This document shows, one piece after another, positions 1 through 7,419 of a stretch of DNA of 64,000 nt. The stretch's first letter is position 1. Every line of letters starts with the position of its first letter. Position numbers and translations under genes: made by a program. Below the pieces are notes generated by a model. The model made no database searches. It was not told where the DNA came from and was given only the letters and a program-made list of their open reading frames with translations. Source of the DNA: Bacteroidota bacterium (GTDB lineage: Bacteria; Bacteroidota; Bacteroidia; Cytophagales; Cytophagaceae). The stretch covers positions 37,330 through 101,329 of the forward strand of contig JAEVZS010000018.1 of the NCBI GenBank assembly GCA_023392125.1, in the 5' to 3' direction.

Positions 1-1
1 T

Positions 2-535
2 TATGTAAAACATGACATATTAAAGCATCAGGAGCTGTTTGAAGCGGCTGTTATAGACGGATCATTTGGCAACGGGGAAGAAATAGAGCAATGGTACAAG
101 ATGTATGAAAGTGTAAAACAGAATAACCTTGATATTAATCTGTTTAATCTTCCCAGAAAATTATTCAAAAAAATGGCTGCTTCACCCGACTGGGATAAGA
201 TTGTGATCCGGTTAAGGAATAACAACGGAGCAACTGAAAACAATAATGCCCCGCTGGCCATCGGTTTTGCCTACAAAAGCAATAATTATACGCCTTTTCT
301 TCTCGGTCTCAACTATACAGTCAAGGATACACTGAATGTATACAAACAATTGCTGTACCACACGATTTCGAGGGGAATTGATCTAAAAGCCCGCAAAATC
401 TATCTGGGACTTACAGCCACGCTGGAAAAGCGCCGCCTGGGTGCAGTAACACAATCCAATGTGGCCTTTATTCAGACCAAAGACAATCTGAACATGTCGA
501 TTATTGAGAAAATTCCCAATACGGCTCAGGGATAA
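2..535 (+). CDS. GNAT/BioF2-like acetyltransferase, C-terminal part
   Basis: The reading frame is open from the first bases of the window, so the gene starts to the left; 177 residues are seen. The C-terminal half carries a beta-strand/helix pattern (PLAIGFAYKSNNYTPFLLGL) followed by a helix and the segment KIYLGLTATLEKRRLGA. This matches the end of the GNAT fold in BioF2-like or peptidoglycan-type acetyltransferases, where a G-T/Q-A-x(3)-K-x-R-L-G motif closes the acyl-CoA site. Substrate unknown. The stop lies in a hairpin shared with the convergent gene to the right. Family is inferred from motif shape only. Confidence 0.6.
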   Translation, partial: YVKHDILKHQELFEAAVIDGSFGNGEEIEQWYKMYESVKQNNLDINLFNLPRKLFKKMAASPDWDKIVIRLRNNNGATENNNAPLAIGFAYKSNNYTPFLLGLNYTVKDTLNVYKQLLYHTISRGIDLKARKIYLGLTATLEKRRLGAVTQSNVAFIQTKDNLNMSIIEKIPNTAQG

Positions 536-556
536 TCCGGAATTGCTCCGGTTATT
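531..556. terminator. bidirectional hairpin between convergent genes
   Basis: ATAA-CCGGA and TCCGG-TTAT form an inverted repeat with a five-base loop that covers both stop codons of the convergent genes. T-rich sequence follows on the plus strand. Likely a shared intrinsic terminator. Confidence 0.55.
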
Positions 557-1211
557 CTTTGTTTTCTGCTACCTGTGTAATAAGATACAGGTAGTAGAAA
601 ACATCCTGATAGCTGGACTGCAATTCTTTTACATACAGATTTACCGGAAGCAGTGTTGAATCGGCATTGACCAGGTATACCATTTTTTCGGTCATGGCAT
701 TGTCCGGCGAAGTCATAAAACTGATATTGGTAGCAAAAAAATTCTGAATTCGCTTATCAATCAGGTTCTTTTCATCATAGTTGATCAGACCGCCTGCCAT
801 CTCGTTTTTGCTGCTGAATTTGACAATCCCCTCGCGCGTGGTTATTATCACCCAATCCGGCTTAAAATGAACAACCTGATTCATCGCAAGCTGAACAATT
901 TCCTTCGAGAGGACCCGCTCCCCGAGTTCTTCATTGAGCATATTCAGGCTTGTCGCCATATAAGCCCATAAATCCTTACGGTTGTCTACATCAAGCCGAT
1001 GGGAAAAGTCCATTCTTGTCATGGCAATGATTGCCCTGTTGAAATCATTAAACTGCTTCAGAACATCATATTCCTGCTGCTTGACAGAGATCATCCGTTT
1101 TATTGACTGATAGTAAGCGGCCTCATCCTCACTGACATCCTGAAGCTCTCTAATAATTTTGTCTAACTGGTCTTTTACATCCGAAAGCAATCCATCGTGT
1201 TCTGCAATCAT
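552..1211 (-). CDS. PAS-domain-like cytoplasmic protein without an output domain
   Basis: 219 residues, no signal peptide or membrane segment. Residues 1-60 are charged and likely coiled coil. Residues about 60-105 (MTRMDFSHRLDV...LNMLNEELGERVL) resemble the linker helices before PAS domains of Bacteroidota sensor kinases. Residues about 108-215 have PAS-like pattern (VIITTREGIVKFSS...LINYDEKNLIDKRIQNFF...PVNLYVKEL). No histidine kinase, GGDEF or DNA-binding domain follows, so it would sense or bind something and act through a partner. Function not assigned. ATG start at 1211. Confidence 0.6.
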   Translation of the reverse strand: MIAEHDGLLSDVKDQLDKIIRELQDVSEDEAAYYQSIKRMISVKQQEYDVLKQFNDFNRAIIAMTRMDFSHRLDVDNRKDLWAYMATSLNMLNEELGERVLSKEIVQLAMNQVVHFKPDWVIITTREGIVKFSSKNEMAGGLINYDEKNLIDKRIQNFFATNISFMTSPDNAMTEKMVYLVNADSTLLPVNLYVKELQSSYQDVFYYLYLITQVAENKE

Positions 1212-1460
1212 AAAACTGTAGTTGGGTGTTTAGTTGAGAAGCATCTGGCTTAATCACCAGCAAATAAATAGCTCATGCAAGATAAGAATTAAAAAGCACT
1301 TATGATTAGATCATTAGAAAATTAATTTTCCCAAGTTGGATCTAAAATAGCTGGCTGATAGCAGTTATCAGGAGAAGATTGCTTTCTTTCCTCTCCGGCA
1401 AGAAGCCTTCCTTCTTTACTTTTCAACTCAAAAAATAAATTCACGATTCCAGATAACCGG

Positions 1461-3365
1461 TTACAAAGCTATTTGGTGCATAATATCAAATGAGTTGATA
1501 TACAACACAACACTTTTAGGATCAAGATCCTTTCCAACAATTGTAATTGGCTTAAAGAAATCTGTTTTATTCTGATAACTGTAATTTATATCAAAATATG
1601 ATTGGCTGGAAACTATTTTTTGTTCACCTAAACTCAGGCTATCTGTATGTAAATCTTGAATAGAGTTGCTTTTTGAAATATGAACTGAAAATTGTTTAGA
1701 AGGAGAAAAAGCAAACAAAGTCAAGGTATCAGCACTATATTCAATTTGATTATCAACATATTGATTTAGTTTTGAAAATGAGAAAAACTGATCATTTGAA
1801 CGTAAGTTCTTAGAATATCCCAGATAGTATATATTGCTTAATGCTGTAATTAAGCTATCGTCTTTAACTACTTTAATGTTTTTATTTAACATGGTTTTAA
1901 AATAACTATCCCATTCATAATTACAACAATTATAGTAGCTAATATCAGATCTATTATTAAATAATTGAGGCGCAATAATTATAGAGTTCTCAGGTATCCT
2001 TTGTAATACTTCCGATTGTATCAATTCATTTATTGCTTCGAAATGCTTATGTATATTTTTTAAATCAATTGAAGTATGATAATTAGCATAGTCGGTTAAG
2101 ACTGAACAAAGAGCAAGAAATGCAATACAAATACTCTGATAGATTTTCCTAAAAAATCTGGAGCTTACTTTCTGATAAAGAAAAACGAAAAATATAGTTA
2201 TTAAAATATAAACAGGAAATGTGGAAAAATAGGTAGTCACATAAGAGCTCATACCCATCAGGGCATATTGTTGATACTTTACAGTTAAAGCTATAAGTGA
2301 TTGTGGAATATAAATAAGAAAAACCAAAACTGTTACACTCCAATAATTCAATTTGCTATTCTCTCTTTTAACGGACAATCTCTCCGCTTCTAACAATGAA
2401 AATAGTATATAGGCTATTACACTAACAAGAAGCGCTTTTACCAACCAAGAAATTTGTATATTAATAATCGGGTTCAAAATACTTTGAATATGCCCGGTAT
2501 CACTCATAGAAAAATTATTGTATAGAGATAATCCTGTAAAATAATTAAAGAGAGGGTAAGCGCCTCTGGTTACATTGATAAGCGTTTTAAAAATAATTAG
2601 CAAATTAAAATCATCTGAAACAGTAACTCCATCATAACCTGAAACGGCAATAAAAGATTTAAAAACAGAATAGATAATCAAATATAATATTATTATTCCA
2701 ACATAAAGGGACAGCTCTTTACGAACAATCAGAAATTTTAAAAAAGTAGTTTCAGAATCAGTATAATATATTGCAAAAAACACATACAAAGATATATATA
2801 ATATATAGTTCTCGTAAAAGAGCAGAGCAGAGCCATAGGTCAACAATGAAATGAATATCCATTTATTTTTTTTATTGTCGAGATAATTTAAATAAGATAA
2901 GATTGAACAGGAAAAAAGGAAAAAAGACGATGTAAAATAAAATGGATAACTGACAATTGCATTATTAGCAGATTTTATATTTATAAAAACCAAGGTGATC
3001 AACACAAATAAATATTGAGCGATTAAGCTATTGAATACTTTATTGACAATTACACTTATTGTAACTATGGTTAATAATACAATTGTAAGATTCAATAGCT
3101 GGCTGACTTGTATTGGTAAAGCATTGGGAATAATCACATTAAACAAGGGCTGCATGAACATAAAGTAAAATCTTCCATTTGATTTTGCATATTCATAGCT
3201 ATATTTCCATATACTATGTTCTTTATGAAAAGCAAGAAAGTATTCCAAGTCATCATTGGTAGTATATCCTCTATACATAAAATTACTGAATGTAATTATA
3301 GCCACTATCCCCAATAGCCATTTAATAATTCTGATTGCAGATAGTTCTTCTGTATTTGAAAGAAT
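1461..3365 (-). CDS. polytopic membrane protein, possible GT-C-like glycosyltransferase
   Basis: 635 residues whose ATG overlaps the stop of the upstream glycosyltransferase (TGA/ATG share bases 3365-3368; the start codon is 3366-3368). About ten to twelve hydrophobic segments lie in the first 420 residues, followed by a soluble C-terminal domain of roughly 200 residues. An acidic pair (TNDDLEYF, residues about 37-44) sits in the first outside loop, as is usual for GT-C polyprenyl-phosphate-sugar transferases and related polysaccharide membrane proteins. The gene is strikingly AT-rich with many AAA/ATA/TTA codons compared with the window. Exact activity is unknown; the coupling to a GT2 gene suggests glycan or lipid-linked sugar work. 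Confidence 0.6.
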   Translation of the reverse strand: MLSNTEELSAIRIIKWLLGIVAIITFSNFMYRGYTTNDDLEYFLAFHKEHSIWKYSYEYAKSNGRFYFMFMQPLFNVIIPNALPIQVSQLLNLTIVLLTIVTISVIVNKVFNSLIAQYLFVLITLVFINIKSANNAIVSYPFYFTSSFFLFSCSILSYLNYLDNKKNKWIFISLLTYGSALLFYENYILYISLYVFFAIYYTDSETTFLKFLIVRKELSLYVGIIILYLIIYSVFKSFIAVSGYDGVTVSDDFNLLIIFKTLINVTRGAYPLFNYFTGLSLYNNFSMSDTGHIQSILNPIINIQISWLVKALLVSVIAYILFSLLEAERLSVKRENSKLNYWSVTVLVFLIYIPQSLIALTVKYQQYALMGMSSYVTTYFSTFPVYILITIFFVFLYQKVSSRFFRKIYQSICIAFLALCSVLTDYANYHTSIDLKNIHKHFEAINELIQSEVLQRIPENSIIIAPQLFNNRSDISYYNCCNYEWDSYFKTMLNKNIKVVKDDSLITALSNIYYLGYSKNLRSNDQFFSFSKLNQYVDNQIEYSADTLTLFAFSPSKQFSVHISKSNSIQDLHTDSLSLGEQKIVSSQSYFDINYSYQNKTDFFKPITIVGKDLDPKSVVLYINSFDIMHQIAL

Positions 3366-4105
3366 CATTTCTTAATTCCAAGTATTTTTTTCACAAAGTG
3401 TTTTACTACTAATTCAATAAATGCCAATCCTTCTTGTTTTAGAATTTTAATATTCATTCTGGAGAATACTACGCCTTCTTTTAAAGTTACATTTACAGGC
3501 TTTATTAATATATCCTTATTATTCGAGCTCAAATAAACAAATTCCAGATCAAACAGATATCTATTTATTGTCGTTTGCAGGAAAACCTTTCTGCCATCTT
3601 CATTAAATCCTTTCAAACCACATTGAGTATCAGATATATTCATTCCAAGAAACAGCTTATTGAATGTTCTGAGAAGCTTAGAAATAACGATCCTTACAGT
3701 TGGCACATCCTTATAATAGGTTTCTCCGCGGTTTCCTACAGCAATATCAACATTCTCGGTTAATCGAGTGAATATATTACAAATAGAGTCGGTGGTATAT
3801 GGAAAATCTATATCATTGTATATTACATATTTTGCGGTTGATTTCTCAACTCCTTTTCTAAGTGCATAACCTTTTCCCCTGTTTTCCTTATAGGAAATAT
3901 AAGTAAATGATGGTATATTTTCTGTTAAATATCCAATCTGCTCCTGTGCCGTATTATGCAATGAACCATCATTTACTAATATAATATTGATTTGATACTG
4001 ATGTAATAGTTTAACGAGTTTATCATAGTTGTGTACAATCTCTTTTTCCCAGTTTTTTGGCGGATTATAACACGGAAGAATTATATCTATAGAATCTTTA
4101 TACAT
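3365..4105 (-). CDS. family 2 glycosyltransferase (DPM1/GtrB-like)
   Basis: The frame is open up to a GTG at 4192, but the preceding 29 residues look unlike the family. The ATG at 4105 gives MYKDSIDIILPCYNPP, the normal GT2 N-terminus, so I place the start there (246 aa). Seen: ILVNDGS nucleotide-binding strand, NRGKGYALRKG, and the metal-binding D-x-D in YNDIDFPYTTDS (residues about 97-108). A single-domain cytoplasmic enzyme of this type usually moves a sugar from a nucleotide to a polyprenyl phosphate; the four-base overlap with a polytopic membrane gene fits a two-step transfer. AT-rich like its partner. Confidence 0.85.
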   Translation of the reverse strand: MYKDSIDIILPCYNPPKNWEKEIVHNYDKLVKLLHQYQINIILVNDGSLHNTAQEQIGYLTENIPSFTYISYKENRGKGYALRKGVEKSTAKYVIYNDIDFPYTTDSICNIFTRLTENVDIAVGNRGETYYKDVPTVRIVISKLLRTFNKLFLGMNISDTQCGLKGFNEDGRKVFLQTTINRYLFDLEFVYLSSNNKDILIKPVNVTLKEGVVFSRMNIKILKQEGLAFIELVVKHFVKKILGIKK

Positions 4106-4736
4106 TACAAATATGACGAAGATCGGAAAAAGAAGGCGTAAAGATAATGTTTTATTTCCAGATGCAAGTTTGGTTAAAGTCCCTTTATACACTCAGGGCA
4201 GGCTCTGATCGAAAAAAGTTTTAAGACCTGTAAACAAGTGCGAATTGGTAGAATATCTTCATCAATATCGTAAGTAAGTTTGTGGCGGACCTGTATCTTA
4301 TTGCGCATTTCTTTCTCGGTATGCTCGTATAAATGCCGGCGAGAACCGGATCGCGGAATCGAAGAAGTGCTATATGAGCTTGCTCATATAACCGGGGTTT
4401 CTGGAAAATGTATCCAGCGTATTGGGGAGCTTGCAAACCCCTTAAAGTTTACCTGCTTTTTTATAAGACGGATCAGAAAGCCACATAGCAAATGACTTGC
4501 CTTGCTTTTTAACACGTTACAAATGTCCATAATAAAGTGTCCGGAGCTATTAAATTTCGACCTTTTCATCTTTCCCTTTTGATAAGTTAGCAACCTTTCT
4601 GCTTCTGATCGCTGCTATTGCTTTCAAGAGCTTATAAAATTTATTAAACGTATTTAAAAAATAGAAACCAACTATTTATTAACTTAGCCATATAATAAGT
4701 ATTTTAAAACATTACACTATAAAAAAATTTAATAAA
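4106..4736. other. gene-poor gap, nothing recognised
   Basis: About 630 bases between the divergent GT2 and DNRLRE genes. Frames in the middle (4221-4600) are open for 70 residues on both strands but are broken by stops and match no family I know. Base composition in 4220-4450 is richer in G+C than the flanks. It may be decayed coding DNA. The last 100 bases are very AT-rich and probably hold the promoter of the gene at 4737. Confidence 0.4.
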
Positions 4737-6227
4737 ATGAACAAAACAATTCGCTTTTTTTTATCTGTATTTTTCTCATTTTTTATTTATTCAGTATACG
4801 GAGAGGAAGTCACCGTTAGTATACCCATAATAGAAGATGTAGATATTTTCAGCAGAAATGATCAGAAAAACGTAAACTTCGGGGATAAAGCCACTGTTAA
4901 TCCTCTTTCATGGACCTGGGATTCTGACAATCTGGGGCAAGGTACTTTTCGAAGCTTACTAAAACCATCATTAGACGACCTGCCAGCATATCAAAAAATT
5001 ATAAAAGTTGAATTATATCTTTATCACGCTGACGGAGGATGGGCCGGCCCTCCATACAGTAACCAGAATATGTCCTTATCCGGCACAAACTCAGCAAAAA
5101 TATACCCGGTATCTTCCGCATGGGAGGAAAATAATGTTACGTGGAACACTCAGCCACGCATTTCCAATAACCTGTCAGCAACTATTCCTGCAAGCACTTC
5201 GAAAACTCAAGACTATATTATTGATGTTACCGAACTATTCATTAACTTATTAAATTCACCGGACAACTTTGGCTGGATGATCATGCTTGATCAGGAATCT
5301 CCATACAGACAACTCATATTTGCATCTTCCGAGAATAGCAATCCTGCTATAAGACCGATGTTAAAAATGACATATTCTGCCATCTGTAAAGAAATTACCA
5401 CAAAGCTGTATAGTACTGCTGACGCCAATATCTTTAGCAGAAATGACCAGGTTAACATAAATTACGGCACTCAGCCTACCATTAACCCACTTGCCTGGAC
5501 ATGGAATACCGATAACCTGGGTGGAGGCTATATGAGATCCTATATTAATTTCGACTTTAATGAAATACCCGCAAATGCAGATATAATATCCGCTAACCTG
5601 CATTTATTCCATGCTTCAACAGGAGGCTTTGCCGGTACGCCATACTCCAATTATCACACTTCCCTTAATGGAAAAAATGCTGCTTCAATATACAAAGTAA
5701 GCTCAGAATGGGATGAAAGCACGATAACATGGAACAACAAGCCAGGCTTCGACAACCACGTCTCAGCTCTCATTCCCGAAAGCCAAAACTCAACTCAGGA
5801 TTATACCATTAATGTTCTAAATTTATTTACCGGCAATAATCAATACGGATGGCTGATCAAGTTAGATGATGAAGATCCATATAAGCAATTATTATTTGGC
5901 AGTCGTGAACATACGGATATTGCCAAACATCCATATATTGAGGTCACATACAGCAGTTGCTTAATTTTAAATACAGCTAACCAGAGCTTTGCCAACATAA
6001 AAGAGCTGACCGTCTTCCCTAATCCATCAAATAATATTTTCCACATAGATCTAAATACTAACGAAAAAATAAGATCTGTCGAGATACTAAATTTATCGGG
6101 AGAAGTAATATTAATACGTGAAGGCAATTCCACCCAAATCAATGCCGAAACATTAAAACCAGGAACCTATCTATTAAAAGTAGCAGGAGAGCATACTACT
6201 TTAACACAAAAGATTATAAAACTTTAA
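4737..6227 (+). CDS. secreted protein with two tandem DNRLRE domains and T9SS sorting domain
   Basis: 496 residues. Signal peptide 1-22 (FFLSVFFSFFIYSVYG). Two homologous domains follow, about 25-213 and 216-408, sharing SRNDQ.N.NFG....NPL.WTWD.DNLG, a YSN..SL.G.N..KIY.VSS.WEE..VTWN core and a Y+QL.F.S. strand near the end. The W-x-E-x(3)-TWN motif is typical of DNRLRE (CBM96-like) modules that bind polysaccharides. Residues about 425-496 (VFPNPSNNIFHIDL ... GTYLLKV) are a type A T9SS C-terminal signal, so the protein is exported across the outer membrane and attached or released. No catalytic domain is present: a binding protein. Confidence 0.88.
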   Translation: MNKTIRFFLSVFFSFFIYSVYGEEVTVSIPIIEDVDIFSRNDQKNVNFGDKATVNPLSWTWDSDNLGQGTFRSLLKPSLDDLPAYQKIIKVELYLYHADGGWAGPPYSNQNMSLSGTNSAKIYPVSSAWEENNVTWNTQPRISNNLSATIPASTSKTQDYIIDVTELFINLLNSPDNFGWMIMLDQESPYRQLIFASSENSNPAIRPMLKMTYSAICKEITTKLYSTADANIFSRNDQVNINYGTQPTINPLAWTWNTDNLGGGYMRSYINFDFNEIPANADIISANLHLFHASTGGFAGTPYSNYHTSLNGKNAASIYKVSSEWDESTITWNNKPGFDNHVSALIPESQNSTQDYTINVLNLFTGNNQYGWLIKLDDEDPYKQLLFGSREHTDIAKHPYIEVTYSSCLILNTANQSFANIKELTVFPNPSNNIFHIDLNTNEKIRSVEILNLSGEVILIREGNSTQINAETLKPGTYLLKVAGEHTTLTQKIIKL

Positions 6228-6240
6228 TCTAAAAGATGCT

Positions 6241-6272
6241 AAAAAAGCTGCCCTGAAATGGGCAGCTTTTTT
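6241..6272 (+). terminator. intrinsic terminator after the DNRLRE gene
   Basis: AAAAAAGCTGCCC, loop TGAAAT, GGGCAGCTTTTTT: a perfect 13-base stem with a T run, 13 bases after the stop codon. The A run on the left arm also lets it work for transcripts from the right. Confidence 0.9.
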
Positions 6273-6367
6273 ATTTCCTCTCGTTATCTGAATTTTTCCC
6301 GAAAAGCCCCTCCGCACGATTTTGCAGACGTTTGTTAATTAAAACCAACTAGCTCTGTTTTTTAAAA

Positions 6368-7132
6368 TTATTTCGATATATCGAAGCCCATTTGCGCCTC
6401 TATAATAATATAGGGGGATAAGACTGAGGATTCAACAGGAATTATTTTGGTGATTATTTTTCCGATTACCCATACAAGACGCTTAAACCACCGTACCAGA
6501 AGTGGTTTTTGCTGTTCATTTTCCAGCCAGATGCCGAATTTACCGAAGTATCCTGCCTGTTTAACAGTTAGCCCTGCTTGTTCACAAATCTCACGAAGCA
6601 GCTTCGGATCCATAGAAGACAGATTGTGCTTATCAAAATTAGATTTATCAAACTTTTTCTGGAACCAGCCATTCAGGGCCTTAAAGTTAGGTAAAGTAAT
6701 AAATAAGATTCCACCCGGCTTAAGAAAGGCAATGTGCTTGCGGATGATATCTGCTGTATCTTCGAAATGCTCAATTAATCCGCAGCTTAACACCAGATCA
6801 TATTTTTTGACAGGCGTATAATTAAACAGATCTGCTTCTATTATTGAAATTGCTGCAGGTGGGAGCCCGTTTTTAGCCAATAAGGCCATTGTAACAGGAG
6901 GATGAATAAAATAATCTAAAAGTGTTACATCAAGGTGGACGTATTTTTTTAAAAATACGGCATAATAGCCGGGGAATCCACCTAACTCTATGGCAGTTTC
7001 TACGTTGCTTCCAGCGGCCACCCGAATTAACTCTTTATAAAACAAATAATTACCAGGTATTTCTATTACTATACCGGTTTTACTGTTCCAATAATCTACC
7101 CAAAATTGCCGATCTGTTAAGTTATTTGACAT
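6368..7132 (-). CDS. class I SAM-dependent methyltransferase
   Basis: 254 residues. Motif I is AIELGGFPGYYAVFL (about 42-56). Acidic residue after strand 2 is in LLDYF, and EADLFNY marks motif II. LVLSCGLIEHFED (about 112-124) and LKPGGILFITLPN (about 137-149) are the post-I and motif III strands of the Methyltransf_11/23 type. The C-terminus has a hydrophobic stretch (LVRWFKRLVWVIGKIIT) that could sit on the membrane. Substrate unknown; its neighbours suggest a sugar or lipid. A 21-base near-repeat of its last codons lies 840 bases upstream (7208-7228). Confidence 0.85.
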   Translation of the reverse strand: MSNNLTDRQFWVDYWNSKTGIVIEIPGNYLFYKELIRVAAGSNVETAIELGGFPGYYAVFLKKYVHLDVTLLDYFIHPPVTMALLAKNGLPPAAISIIEADLFNYTPVKKYDLVLSCGLIEHFEDTADIIRKHIAFLKPGGILFITLPNFKALNGWFQKKFDKSNFDKHNLSSMDPKLLREICEQAGLTVKQAGYFGKFGIWLENEQQKPLLVRWFKRLVWVIGKIITKIIPVESSVLSPYIIIEAQMGFDISK

Positions 7133-7207
7133 AAACCATTCCTGCTTACTAAATGCCGATTTATATTTCCGGCAATTTTTATTTTAAAAAACAACTGTCT
7201 ATTTTTC

Positions 7208-7228
7208 AATTATTTCGATATGCCGAAG
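7208..7228 (-). repeat. near-copy of the methyltransferase gene's last codons
   Basis: AATTATTTCGATAT then two differing bases then CGAAG occurs at 6366-6386 (end of the methyltransferase gene) and again here: 19 of 21 bases identical. Read on the minus strand this copy encodes FGISK-stop, against FDISK-stop in the gene. Upstream the frame soon hits stops, so it is either a decayed duplicate end or chance. Confidence 0.4.
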
Positions 7229-7419
7229 ACTTTTCTATGCAATTCCGTGGAAGTTGCCTATGGATTTTATAAGCTTGGCCTAGTGGGTACAGCATTTATT
7301 AATCCCCTCTCTACATCTTTTCCGGCTTCAGAATACTTAATTTTTCATATAGAGCCACTACCAATAAACAATTCAACGGCTCTGCTGCACTCTATAACTA
7401 CTGCTCATTTCATTAAAGC

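Noticed and set aside
4221..4593. Possible transposase remnant
   Set aside because: Open frames exist but none shows a DDE, HTH or other transposase motif, and no terminal repeats were found.
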